64,000 nucleotides of DNA, taken from assembly GCA_963691705.1 (NCBI GenBank), contig OY829539.1, forward strand, positions 44,215,656 through 44,279,655, given 5' to 3'. The DNA is from Viola odorata. Its lineage: Eukaryota; Streptophyta; Magnoliopsida; Malpighiales; Violaceae. The translations under genes and the position numbers were made by a program. The notes under the pieces were generated by a model. That model was not told the DNA's origin, made no database searches, and saw only the letters and a program-made list of their open reading frames with translations. Within the stretch, counting starts at the first letter, position 1; each line of letters opens with the position of its first letter. Positions 45,428 to 57,286 of the stretch are shown here, piece by piece.

Positions 45428-46763
45428 ACAGTGAACATTCCTATGCTTGATTTAATTTCTAAAGTACGTTCTTATGCTAAATTTTTGAAGGAGCTGTGTA
45501 CTAACAAGAAAAAAACTTGCAGGAATCGAGAGGGTAAATCTTATTCAAAATGTTTCTACAGTGTTAAAGGCCACCCTACCAGAAAAATGCAAGGACCAAG
45601 GTACCTTCACTATCCCGTGCAAGATTGGAAACAATGTGGTAGATAAAGTTCTGTGTGACATAGGAGCTGGAATTAATGTGATGTCCTTGAGTGAATATGA
45701 GTCATTGCAGATGGGTACGATGAAAGAAACATAGGTGGTGATTCAATTGGTTGATAGAACCATCATCCATCCCAAGGGAGTCGTGAAAGATGTACTCGTT
45801 TAAGTCAATAATTTCATTTATCCCGTTGATTTTTATATCATTGAAAATCTAGGAAGACCTTTTCTTAGGACAACAAGAGCCAAAATAGACGTTTATGAAG
45901 GTAGTATTATCTTGGAATTTTGTGGTAGCATGATCAAGTTCAGCATGAAAGAAGGACTAAAATATCCTAATGAGTTGCACAGTTTAAATTTTATTGATAT
46001 TATAGATTCTATAATAGAACAGGTTGCAGATATTTATGCTAATGACTCTCTTGAGTACATCTTGACCAGGAGTATCTCGACCAAGAAGCTAGAAGAATTA
46101 CAAAGCTTGGCTGGAGAGAAAATTGAGCTCAAGGGGATTGTATAAGATCTTAGTAAAAATGAGCCCTAAACAAAAGCATCAATTTGCCAATTATTTCAAG
46201 TATCTGACTCCAAACTTTTACCTTCTGTTGTGCAGGCGCTAGAGATAGAACTAAAAGGTTTACCAGAACATCTCAAGTATGCCTATCTTGGCCAAGCTAA
46301 CACTCTGCCAGTAATAATCTCGGCCAAGCTAACTGGAGATGAAGAGCACATATTAATTGAGGTGCTAAAACAACACAAAGAGGCCATATGATGGATTTTG
46401 GCAGAAATCAAGGGCATTTCCTCAGCCATTTGTACCCACAAAATCCATGTGGAAGATGATAAGAAAATTGTTAGACAACCCCAAAGGAGGCTAAACCCTA
46501 CAATGATGGAAGTTGTTAAAAAGGAAATCATTAAGTTACTTGATGCTGGGGTAATTTACCCAATTTTTGATAGCTCATGGGTTTCTCCTATGTAGGTGGT
46601 TCCAAAGAAAATAGGGATTACCGTGACAGAAGGAGAAGATGGAACAAAAAGAACCACTAGAATACAGAACGGGTGGAGAGTCTGTATAGACTACAGGAAG
46701 CTTAACCAAGTCACCCGAAAGGACCATTTTCCATTGCCATTTATTGATCAAATGGTGGAAAGA
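45428..46763 (+). pseudogene. Athila-like gypsy-1 protease and start of reverse transcriptase
   Basis: The protease region starts NIPMLDLISKV, FLKELCTNKKK and has the aspartic protease motif CDIGAGIN at about 45655. Then come LGRPFLRTTRAKIDVYEG and FCGSMIKFSMKEG (45912 onward). RT begins AEIKGISSAICTHKIHVEDD, VIYPIFDSSWVSPM and [31 protein letters not shown]. It stops at 46763, where organelle DNA begins. Stops and frameshifts are present (for example TAG at 46593-46595). Confidence 0.9.
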
Positions 46764-47087
46764 TCACACAGAGAATTCTTTGCAGATGAAGAGATGTCAA
46801 AGGGGCTTCTTACTTCCGAAACGGATCCTCCTACATCTATATATAAACACTGGTTTATTAAGAATACGCAAGAAAAGCACTTCGAATTGTTGATTCATCG
46901 CCAGAGATGGCTTAGAACCAACAGTTCATTTTCTAATGTATTTTTCCGTTCTACTACTCTATCCGAGAGTTATCAGTATTTATCAAATCTGTTCCTATCT
47001 AACGGAAGGCTATTGGATCAAATGACAAAGGCATTGTTGAGAAAAAGATGGCTTTTCCCGGATGAAATGAAAATTGGATTCATGTAA
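46764..47087 (+). pseudogene. ycf2: Chloroplast ycf2 3' end
   Basis: 107 codons read like the C-terminus of Ycf2, a large essential plastid ATPase-like protein: [49 protein letters not shown], ending [11 protein letters not shown] and TAA (47085-47087). It is well conserved, with no stop in this piece. It joins the upstream RT frame without a stop, giving one continuous reading frame from 46596. Confidence 0.92.
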
Positions 47088-47157
47088 TAGGAGAAAGGTT
47101 TTCCATTCCTTAGCCCGAAAGTGGCCATGAAATAGGGATTAAGTGGAACAGAATTGA

Positions 47158-47455
<298 letters not shown>

Positions 47456-47639
47456 TAAATAAAATAGATAGACCCTTCTCTTCGTCTCAGGTCGATGGAT
47501 CTTCTCAATTGGAAGATCCCCTATATGGATAATACACATTCCATTTGACCGGGCCTAATTCTAATTGTTTTATTCCGAAGCAAAGATATCCTCTCATCTA
47601 GAGACCAGGGCGTATGCCAAAGAATTTCTAGGCCATTGT

Positions 47640-48303
47640 TGCTCGAAGGGCCAGAAAAATAATAGCCCTAAAGAGGAAGTTCCCCTTGGGGTTAGTGGGC
47701 AAGATTGATCCAGCTAGGATATAGCAAGTAAGCAGCAAGGTTCTCCCTTTAGGACCGACTACAACAAGCTCGCGACTCTAATAGAAACAAACGGTAAGCT
47801 CTCTGCTCTATTTGCTTGCAATGCTATACCTATCAAAGTTGGCGAACGCTTCTTTAACCTTAGACTCCTTACGCTGTTCGACTGAACTCGTTGGCTCCGC
47901 GTCCACCGAAAGTCGGTAACCTTCGTCACCGTCAGCATTTGGTACTCTCTCGATAGCTTCACTGAAAGCCTTTGTGTAATGAACCGCAAGCCCTTCAGAA
48001 AGAAAGATATAATAAAAAAAAGAAATGCTTGGGCTTGGTTGCGGGAACCGACGGTTACTTTGGTTACCGGGCCGATACGGCCGGTTCTCAATGCTTGCTA
48101 GTAAACAGTGGTTGTCTCTTTGATACCCTCTCGCCCGGCTTTTGAAATCGAGAAAGAAAGCCCTTAGTCCTCCTACGACAGCAAACATAGCCTTACTATT
48201 GCTATTGAGGGGCCTCACTCCGGCCAAAGTGCGTCAGGTTTCTTTCGGTGGGCCCTTACTCCGTCCCACACAGTGTACTACTATCGGCCCTACCAGGCAA
48301 CAT
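47640..48303. other. Mitochondrial-type non-coding DNA
   Basis: Base composition is higher in G+C, with phrases typical of plant mitochondrial intergenic DNA (for example GAAAGAAAGCCC, GGGCCGATACGGCCGG). Overlapping frames on the minus strand (48227-47808) are open but not recognised. Confidence 0.5.
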
Positions 48304-49995
48304 CTACCTACACAAGCTCGATCGGGAGATAGGGAGGATCCGGGGCTGCTCAGCCGCAGGAGAAGGCCCCGGTGCTGGCGAGACCGGCGGAGATGTAGAA
48401 GTAGCCCTTTCCCCGGCTAACTTAGTAAGCCACTTCGACGGGTCAAAGCAATAGGTGGGAGAATCCGCGGTGGGAACATGGGGAGAGCGCAGATCCATGG
48501 GGGATCTGTTGAGATCCAAGGGGGGCCTTGGTGGGCAAAAAGAAGTGAGAGGCGGACTCTCCGAATCAGCCTCTTTTATAGGATTGGTATCGAAGGAATG
48601 GGACACCGATCCTTCGTTGCCATCGCTACAATAGGCCGGTTCCCCTACTTGCAGGGAAAAAACCAGTCCAAGTAGAATACCTAGCACTGGAAGAAAAAAA
48701 TAAGCATAACGTTTTGCTAATGATGGATTTCGTGCCACGGAATGGATCAAAGAACTGAACACGTTTCCAATACCGACAGCAGCCCCCGCTGAAGCAATTG
48801 TAGCAGCTCCGGCACCCATTGATTTTGCCCCTTCTAACATCTTTTTCTTTATCTGAAATCCTTGTTTCTGAAGCCCATTCAATATGGTGCACATTTCCTT
48901 ATACCTCCGATTTTCTAATTCAATATTGAAATTGCTTATGTTACGGGATGATATAAGACTAAATCTAGTATATATATCTAAGGTAGGACAGCTTAAGTAA
49001 CCGCCTATCATATCTGATAACAATAATGGCTTACTTGGATCAAAGACATGAAATTCTGATGATATGTGTTCCCAATCTATTGGCTTGCAAACCATTGGAA
49101 GATTGAGTTTAATCGGTATAAGACTTAAGTCAAAATCACATACAGCAAATAATTTCTGTTCTAAATAACCCTTGCCTGTCTCTTTCACTACTGCCATCTT
49201 CTTATCTGTGGCTATGGTCTCAAGATGGATCAATTTTCTTTCCATCATGAACTCGAGCAATTTTATACCTATTTCATATTTGCCCCCTTTACGCCGCTTG
49301 ATCTCACCCTCACCATCCGTACTACTAGCCGTTTTGTCCTTACTACTATCCATTCTAGTCTTATTGATTAGATTCGCCTGTGCTCAAACAGTGCTATCTA
49401 GCTTATCCAACAATGTAGAAACCCTCACGATTGAGCTCTCTTGAAGACTGTTGTACAAGACCCCTAGGACATATATAATGATAGCCTCCAGCGTATATTG
49501 ACCAAACTGCTCTATAGTACTATTATAAAGCTCTTGAGGTAGGCCTTTATATAAAAAAGATTTAGCAGTGATAAGTTCCTTTCCTATCAAGAGTTTGATT
49601 AAGTTTGGAGTCTCCTCATAGATCCTATATTCATTGAATTTACTAGTAAGATCTTCAATCCTGTCCTCTAAGACATATAATTCAGAATCCAATATGTCAA
49701 TTCTACCACCAATTTTTGCTTTATCTCTCTTGTACTCATTCAATAATTTCATAACCTGCATATTATACACTGGTCTCTCTTCTTTCTTATCTATAGCTTC
49801 TATTTCCCTATATAAATTCTCCAAAAACTGATTAACTATATAACCCTTTCTCAAAATGTATGAACCCCCACTCATCCTAATCTTATCAACTCGCTCCCTT
49901 ATATACCTATTAGTCTCAACTCGCTCCGTTCTATTGAAAAGCCTCAAATTTCTAGTTATACCCCTCAAATGGAAAGACCTAGACTGGATTAGCAT
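48304..49995 (-). pseudogene. Chimeric ORF: plasmid-type RNA polymerase N-part, atp9 piece, unknown tail
   Basis: Reading 49995 to 49385, 203 codons (FHLRGITRNLRLFNRTERVE, long charged helices) resemble the N-terminal part of mitochondrial-plasmid RNA polymerases. A single in-frame TGA (49384-49386) is followed, still in frame, by 49353-48304 (349 codons). Residues ~75-169 of that part continue polymerase-like ([47 protein letters not shown]). Residues 172-214 are the N-terminal half of ATP synthase subunit 9 ([33 protein letters not shown]). Then follow a hydrophobic segment (residues ~217-236) and a Pro/Ser-rich tail to residue 349. The polymerase active sites are absent. Chimeras of this sort are typical of plant mitochondrial rearrangements, some of which cause male sterility. 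No such effect can be claimed here. Confidence 0.82.
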
Positions 49996-50905
49996 AAGAG
50001 ATTATATGTATTACCGCTTGTGGGTCGGTTCCCTTGTTGGCCGCTCGCTTTGCTGGCCTCTTAGTATTATTCGTAGTCGTCATCGCTCTTTGTCTTACGA
50101 GCGGTCTAACTTAGTTAGAGGAAAGCTTGCTCATCAGAAGGATAAGCAAGGTTTTATGAATTATCCTAGCAAGGCTTATAAGATAAGGCTAAGCGAAAGC
50201 AAACAGGGGAGCCCCTAATGAAGGTTTGGTGTGAAGTCCGCCATTCCAAGGTAAATGCCTGGCTATTCAAGCTAGTGTGGTAACGAGACGGTGAGTGAAA
50301 GTTAAACGGTTAACGAGACTGAGGAAGATGCCTAGCTAGTTTTGAACCAGAGCAGGGAAGTGAAATAGCTAAATCAGAAGTGAAACCCTCGATTAGCAAA
50401 GAGCTCCCCCAACGAGCTCTCTCCGTTCTATCCAATAGACAACTATTTATTTGCTAAAGTTCAAAGGCCAGTTTGAAGAAGGTCCAATGTCCAGACATGC
50501 GAAGTAAGTGAAGTGTCAGTAGGTCATTGAAGAAGGTGAATCTATAAATGGCGTATACAATACAAGAGAGAGATCAAATCCAATTCATATCGTCTGAGGA
50601 TTGTCTTTCCGTAACCACTAAGAAAACGTTGGTAGAGGAATAAGTGGCACCAGAATGTGTAACTCATCGGGTAGTCCCCGTTTCTTTCTTTGTCTTGTAT
50701 TAGCTCACTGAAACAACAAATGAGAAAAGAGAAGACTCAATTGAGAAAGGCTTTCAATCGATAGATCTAGACCACATGCATCCTGTCTAATAGAAGATAA
50801 CAGGTCATCTTTCTTTCTTCATTTATAGAGGCATTAGCCTAAGCTACATCAATAGATATCCTTAAGTAGGGCCCTATTAAAGAGGTAAAGTAGCAATATA
50901 TGTGG
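49996..50905. other. Mitochondrial-type DNA without recognised gene
   Basis: This continues upstream of the RNA-polymerase-like ORF to the right insertion border. A short palindrome GAGCTC-CCCCAACGAGCTC lies at 50401-50420. No tRNA or rRNA could be recognised by eye. Confidence 0.5.
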
Positions 50906-51286
50906 ATTGGTAAATCTCACTAATATTTTTTAGATGGTTATTCAGGATTCCATTAGATCCCAATGGCACCGGAGGATGAAGAGAAGACAACATTTACATA
51001 TCCGTTTGGAACTTTCGTGTACAGAAGAATGTCTTTTGGGTTGTGCAATGCACCTGCCACATTTCAGAGGTGTATGGTGAGTATATTTTCAGAATATGTT
51101 AAGAAAAGCATTGAGGTTTTCATGGATGACTTCACTGTGTATGGTGATAATTTTGATCAGTGCTTATATAACCTAAAAAAATATTCTGAAAATATGCGTG
51201 GACACTTGTTTGGTTCTAAAGTTTGAAAAATGTCATTTTATGGTTGACCAAGGCATTGTCCTAGGCCATGTATGATATGACCTTGG
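50906..51286 (+). pseudogene. Gypsy-1 reverse transcriptase, second half
   Basis: RT resumes with FLDGYSGFH, a stop (CAG to TAG at about 50956) and then MAPEDEEKTTFTYPFGTFVY, SFGLCNAPATFQRCM and the catalytic box VFMDDFTVYGDNFD. After FMVDQGIVLGH it ends near 51286. RNase H, integrase and the env-position ORF are missing compared with gypsy-2, so gypsy-1 has a large internal deletion. Confidence 0.92.
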
Positions 51287-51865
51287 GATTAGAATCTTGT
51301 CCATAACACTGCAGTCAATTTTTAATTTTTGTTCACATGAGTGTCTTTTTATATTCCTCGCATGACTGCATGTTTGTATTTTCTGTTTAAATGGGGATGT
51401 GGAAAGGTGCAAGCACCTGGAAAAGGAGGAAAAGAAGAAGAAGAAGAGGCCGAAGTCCAAGAAGAAAAGAAAAATAAAGAGGGTATAAGAGGCCGAAGGC
51501 TTAAATAAAAGAAACAAAATGGTGGAAGAAGGAAAAGAGAAAAGATTGGTGGTGTTCTTTAATTCTTATTGCATGTATTTTTGCATGACTGTTTGTGTAT
51601 CTTGCATGTGTTTTTGCAACTATGTTTGGACTATTTTTGCAGTAGTCTTAGCATTTTATTTCCTGGATGAACAACATGTTATCATACCACTATGTGAATA
51701 TCTATACACTTGTAGTGTTGATAGTGTTTGAGAGTTGCTTGATCGAGTTGATTTTTGAAGTATTTACTTGAGTCCAATCTGGGGATTGAATTTCGATACA
51801 GGGGTGTATTGTTGTTTTTAGTTCATGCTTGGGGCCAAGCATGGATAAAGTGTGGGGGATTTAAT
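51287..51865 (+). other. Gypsy-1 3' untranslated region with polypurine tract
   Basis: It is purine-rich (51410-51540) and ends in the tract AAAGTGTGGGGGA just before the LTR start. A 70-codon frame (51519-51731) is Cys/Phe-rich and is not supported as a gene. Confidence 0.6.
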
Positions 51866-53350
51866 TGATTGCTTATTTACTTAGTTTTATTGTCTCTTTT
51901 ATGGTTAATTGAGATAATTATTATGCTACTTTGAGCTCTTTTCCTTCCTTTCTCCATGGACATGCAATAAATATCAAGATATGGAAAAAGGAACGAAAAG
52001 CTTAAAGAAAAGAGCAAAAGCAACCAATCGGTGTTTGGAGATCTCTGATGGAACATTTCAAGCCTATCCCAAGGCCTTGGGATGAGACTGCTTCACATGA
52101 TTCCAGTTCTGAGCAGTTGTCAGTATATTTTTACCGGGTGAAGTATTTATTCCTTAGTGCTGGTTCTTACCGTTTGGAACTTGGAGGGTAGAGACACGAG
52201 GTCCCAGCCTTTTCTTCTTTCTTCACAAGGCACCTAGAGACAAAAGGGAAGAATGTTAGAGCACTCCTTTTGCACAAGAATATTCTTATCGTTACTTGTG
52301 CCTTGTAACTTGCGCTGCATGTTGGTTGGACTGAAGGCTGGCCATTCTGGAGTGTTGATGCCTTCTTGTTACCTATAAAAGGAGCAGAAGAGCGGTTGTA
52401 AAGAATCAAGGAATGAAGGGATCAATCCATCATTCAAAAGGCGGAGGAGAAACACCAAAAACACTATCTTTTTATTTCCAGCATTTTCCTTTATTTGAAA
52501 CAATTAAGTTTTTATTTTGCAATTCCGTTATAAGTTGTAGCTAAACCCTCAATTCCTGGTAGGGATCTAGAGGTATACAATTCATGTTGTTGTGAGACGT
52601 GTTATTCTTAATATTAATGGTTTTCGTATTTCCTCCCTCTTGATTTAATGCCATTTTTATTCTTGTTATGTTTGAGTTTGGCGAACTTAGATTTTTAATT
52701 TCAATAATTACAGTAAAATCCTCTGATGTTGCGACCAATTGACCTACATTAAGGGGAACACGAGTAGACACCTGGCAGATTAATGACATAAAAGTTGTCG
52801 TTTGAAGCTAGAAGAAGGAAAGAATTAGACTTGGATGTCAACCCATCTCAAGGCCTAGGGAAGGGTCTCCCGGATTTTATCAATCGCTTAGCAATTACTA
52901 TAAATGAATCTTAGGATTGTTAAAGTTGATTAGGGCCGTCTAATCGAGCGTCTCTTTTGGATGACTTGTGGAGAGGGAGACTTGGAAGTCTAAATGGACC
53001 TGATTTCTGTAACTTCTCTATGAAATCATTTTGAAAATATTTTTATCAATGATCAACAATAAGGAATTGTCATCTCACAAAGATCTCTACCGGAGATTAT
53101 TTCTCCATTGAATAATTACAACTGTTTTCCTGCATGCAACATTCATTCACTCCTTTACATTTCTATATTGTTTTATTTAATTTGCGAACTCATCTTAAGA
53201 TCTTGCGCTCTATTTGGTTATTTACAGGTAAAACAAGGATTAGACTAGCTTGTCTCCGTGGATTGAACCTCTCACCACTGTACTCAATTTATTTTGTAGC
53301 CAAGCGCTGAGTTGTATTTATTTCTATATTTGGCTGGATTTGGCAATCAA
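51866..53350 (+). repeat. Gypsy-1 3' LTR
   Basis: It starts TGATTGC after the polypurine tract and ends near GGCAATCA. Its end, with GTGGATTGAACCTCTCACCACTGTA and TTGTATTTATTTCTA, resembles the LTR end of gypsy-2 on the other strand (62201-62300). Inside are a CTATAAAAGGAGC promoter-like box (52374-52386) and a minus-strand frame of no known family. Confidence 0.75.
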
Positions 53351-53499
53351 CCATAGCCCTAAGAAGGATTTTGCTCTTTTAGGCGAATGCAAATGTTCCA
53401 CCACATAACCTTGCTAAAGAAACTATTTTTTTTGGATTTAGAAAAGGTTTGGGTAGGGGTATACCCATCTTGATAGTATAGTAGTAGCGTCTAAATGTG

Positions 53500-53828
53500 C
53501 AAATGTCGTGGCAGGAGCGGGGAAAATCATCTATGAGCGCCTTTTAATCCGTTGTCTGCGCCGAAGATTTCTCCAAGTGAGGCTTGGCCAAGCAAGTTTG
53601 TCTTGGTCAAGAGAGATGCCCTCATCCAGTCTTGGTCAAGAATGCAACCAAGAATTTTCTTACTCCAAATCAGCCCAGAATCATGCCTAATTCTCCTTCA
53701 TTTTTACTCCCTACCTCTCCAAAACTATTTCCTACAATAATCAAATGATTCATAGCGAAATCAATGGCATACCATTCAATATTGCAAGATAATAAGAAGT
53801 AAAAACCACCACAATTAAAGCTCAATCA
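53500..53828 (-). repeat. Gypsy-2 3' LTR, first ~330 bp only
   Basis: It matches 63335-63646 with scattered differences (GAAGATTTCTCCAAGTGAGGCTTGG, CAGCCCAGAATCATGCCTAATTCTCC). It starts TGATTGAG next to the polypurine tract (minus strand GTGGGGGGGTT at 53829-53842). The remaining ~1.1 kb of this LTR is absent. 53351-53499 is unassigned. Confidence 0.88.
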
Positions 53829-54906
53829 AACCCCCCCACAATTAATCTCATGTTTACCCCCAAGCATACTAACTTTAAAACAAAATAAAACAAACAGAAA
53901 AATCAAAATCAGGAAACACTTGTAGTCAACTAACCATCTCATCCAATAGAATGCTCAAACATTTTACTCCAAAACTCCAATACCCCAAACATCCTACATC
54001 TACATAGTCATAATTTAGGTGCTCCATGGCAAAATCATGCAAATTGAAACACAACAAAACTATTATGCCTTCCTTTTATTCCTATTCTACACAGACTGCC
54101 TCCTTTTAAGCACATTATTTTTAGCCTTACTTGTTCCCAACATTTTTCATGAATCTTGATTCATTGATTAGTTTCCTGGATGCTCTCACTTAATGAGGCA
54201 GGAGCACCAAGACAGACTGTTTTCTTTTTCCTATGCTGCTTATTTTTGTTCTTTCAAAGTAGTTCTCTGGACACTCTCACTTAATAAGGCAAGAATACTA
54301 GAACAACTGCAAACGTTCATTTTTAAGGGCTCATTTAAAAATTGCAAGGCAGTTCTATGTGTCAAAAAATTTCAAGGTGAGACAAAACAGTGATGAATGT
54401 TTCATTTGCAAATTCCAGTGTTAAGCACCAGAATCATGAGTATATATAGGTGAGGGATGTTTAAAGAGTACCAGGAGTCGTACTCTTACAGGTATTGGAA
54501 ATGTTAACCCAATTTTATTGCCCTAACAGTATGGTATGAAGTCATGAAATAAGGCATTCTTGCTTTCTATGTGAATGGATAAGATGTTCAAAGACAAGAT
54601 GGATTCTGATTTTTGAAAAAAAAAATACAAAACATACAATCTATCTAAAAACACACAAAAATTGAAACATAAAAATCATGCAGGAAAATTTAAAACGGTC
54701 CTAAAAATTCACATCAAATACAAAAAACAATCACAAACGATCACACATAGCAAATGTAAAGCCCCTCCTCCACACTTATTGGACACATTGTCCTCAATGT
54801 GAGAGAGGTAGGAAAGAAAATACAAAAAATGCAATCACACAAAATATAAAAATAAAGACAGAAATGTATATACAAAAAGAAAAGGAAAGATATGACCTGG
54901 GGGCGG
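53829..54906 (-). other. Gypsy-2 3' non-coding region
   Basis: AT-rich, with a near-duplicate block (GGATGCTCTCACTTAATGAGGCA at 54178 and GGACACTCTCACTTAATAAGGCA at 54269) and no gene. It separates the env-position ORF from the 3' LTR. Confidence 0.6.
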
Positions 54907-56966
54907 TCATTCAGACTCTGAGTCTGTATCAGTGGGGAATTGGTGGGAAGGTTCAGAAGGCATGTGAGGAACTAGAGCATGGGATTCTTCAAACTTGTGG
55001 TGTAAGAGGAGTAGGGAATCTAGGATGTTTTGCTTCAGGATGAAGGACTTTTCTTAGGTGTCCTGAATGGATTGGAGGAGAGCATTGGTTTTTTGTTGTT
55101 CCAGTAGAAGAGAGGTTAGTTCCTGAGGAGGTGCTGGGGCAGAAGAGGAGTCAGCTAGTTGCTCTTGGCCTTGGGATTGGCCAAGAGGAACATCCTGATT
55201 ATTCTGTTATTCAGTTGGGGTTGGTTTCTGCCTAGCAGTTGCTTTTGCTGCCAATCTTCTTTGTTCTGCTGGTCCTGGAGAGATTCTTAGTGGTGCTAGC
55301 TGGAACAACCCTGTAAAATTGCCAAAAACCCTCTGTTCCCTCAGTGTAGTACCTACATTGTAACAGACAATGCCTTATTCCAAATGAAAGAGTCCCATTC
55401 GGTCAAGGGCTTTCAGATCAAGCATTTTACGTGTAGGGCACTCATTAAGGGTAGCAACATTCATTTGGCCAGTTGGGTATGCAAGGGTAGTTAGCAGGGA
55501 ACCTAGGATCATTTTAGTGATTGAGCAACCAACCTTCTTGGTTATCCAATAGCCCAGGCTCACCCTAACACCATTCTACAGACACTAGAGAATGAAAAGT
55601 TCATCTCTAGAAAGGATGCTAGACTCTTGAGTCTTGCCAAAGAGGTTGATGGAGAGGATTCTATGGAGGATCCTAAGGGCTGGATTACAAAGCTTTAAAG
55701 CTTTTGACGAGGCATTAAATTCAGCTTGGGGATCTTTGGTTAGAGTCCTAAAGACTCTAGTTGCATCCTAGTCCCTAGGGGTCTCATAGAGGTTCGAAGG
55801 ATACCAGCTAGGCTTGTCCTTGTAGTTGTGTACAAATCCTAGCATCATATCAAACTCATGCAGGCTAAGGTAATGCCACTGTCCACACAATCTGAATTTA
55901 ATTACATTACCTACACGGATATTGGGGCGCTCCTTGTATTTCGTACTCAGGGTGTGGTAATCAAACCTAAAAATAGAGTGGAACTCCAAACACCTCATAA
56001 TAGACAGGCTCAGAGGGGAAGAAAATAGGTCCCCACCTAATATCATTGACCATCTGTCTAAGCCTAGCATGCAATCCCAGGCGATACATTAGTTCATCAT
56101 CAAGGATAAGACAGGGAGTGATTGAACCTTGATTCAGGCAATGAGAAAACCTAATCTCGTGGCACCCTGCATTAAATTTCAACCATCCCTGTATTGAAAG
56201 GGAGAAGGGAGAAGTGGTAAGTTACCTGAGCTAGAATTTATAGGAGGCTCCAGCTGGCCTTGGAATTTAGGTTCCGGTTTAGGCATTGGCGCTTTTCCCA
56301 TTCTCATGTCTGCCACTGACGCTTTTCCCTTTCTCTACCTTTCGGCCGAAGAGGAAGAGGGATTGATGGCGGTCGCAGTAGTTGTTGTTATGGTGGTGGC
56401 TGAAATTGGAACGAATGGCGTCTAGACTGGAGGATGGGCCAAGACAGGAGTCATCCTGGCCAAGGAAGGATGGGGAAAATCCATATTGTTCCTAAAACGC
56501 CTTTCCACGGCTGCACGGAACCCTTGGGTTTCCAACCTTCACTTTCGGAGCAAGGTAACAACAGTCTCGACGGCCTCTGTGTCCGCTTTGTCGTGCAACC
56601 CTTCACCGGTCATGAAGCGTTGGACGTGAGAAGGGGGCGAGGCATCTCCTTGAGTCTCCTCTGTTTCTATTACGAGCAGTGGGGATTGGGGGTCTGAATC
56701 ATCGGAAGTGCTAAAAGTATCAAAAACCATCGCTTCAAACTCTATGGCTACTTTCGCTTATTTGTGGAGCGACCTATTCGACCGGCGACAAGTGGTTTTG
56801 ACTGGGCCGACGTTCAAGAGCAGGACGGGCAAATCAGTGGGGTCACTAGGAGAGAGAGAAGCGAGGGGATTATTCCTGGTCACACTAGCTATAATATCCT
56901 GAGGACTCCGAGGGGGGAAACGGTTGGCTAGAGGAGTGGAGGAGTTGGGGTTGTTAGATTATGCCA
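54907..56966 (-). pseudogene. Athila-type ORF in env position
   Basis: In Athila elements an extra ORF lies between integrase and the 3' LTR. Here the minus strand from ATG at 56966 to TGA at 54907 gives ~686 codons in several frames with stops (already the third codon is TAA). The central part, EFHSIFRFDYHTLSTKYKER, IRVGNVIKFRLCGQWHYLSL and HEFDMMLGF, looks like the ATHILA ORF-1 family. The start is Pro/Ser-rich and the end is acidic (DTDSESE). No signal peptide or transmembrane anchor is evident, so an envelope function is not supported. Confidence 0.75.
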
Positions 56967-57286
56967 TTGCAGTTTAGAGGAATACTAGAGGTAATGGGAG
57001 ACGAAGAGTTTTGAGGGTTTGAGAGTTGTGGGAGTAGTGCTCCGTTTCCACTTCCTTTTTATACTTTCTGCAGGACACGCGTCAAAACCCTTCTCTCTTG
57101 GTCAATAGCGTTTCTGCTTCTTGACCAAGACAGATGTCTTTGACCTCTCCCTGTTATCTAACAAGAAAATACAAAAATAATTCAAACTAAATCAGAGTTT
57201 TAAACAAAATCAAAAACATGGGTTGCCTCCCAAGCAACGCCCTTAGTTATTGTCATAGGCTAGACACGGGAGTTCCTTGACTTTGT

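Noticed and set aside
47808..48227. 139-codon frame in mitochondrial-type DNA
   Set aside because: Open but without recognised similarity, and it overlaps another open frame on the same strand. Kept as non-coding until compared.
51519..51731. Cys/Phe-rich 70-codon frame before the gypsy-1 LTR
   Set aside because: Lies in the 3' untranslated region of a retroelement, with no family match.
56434..56902. Plus-strand frames opposite the gypsy-2 env-position ORF
   Set aside because: Shadow frames of a minus-strand retroelement ORF.
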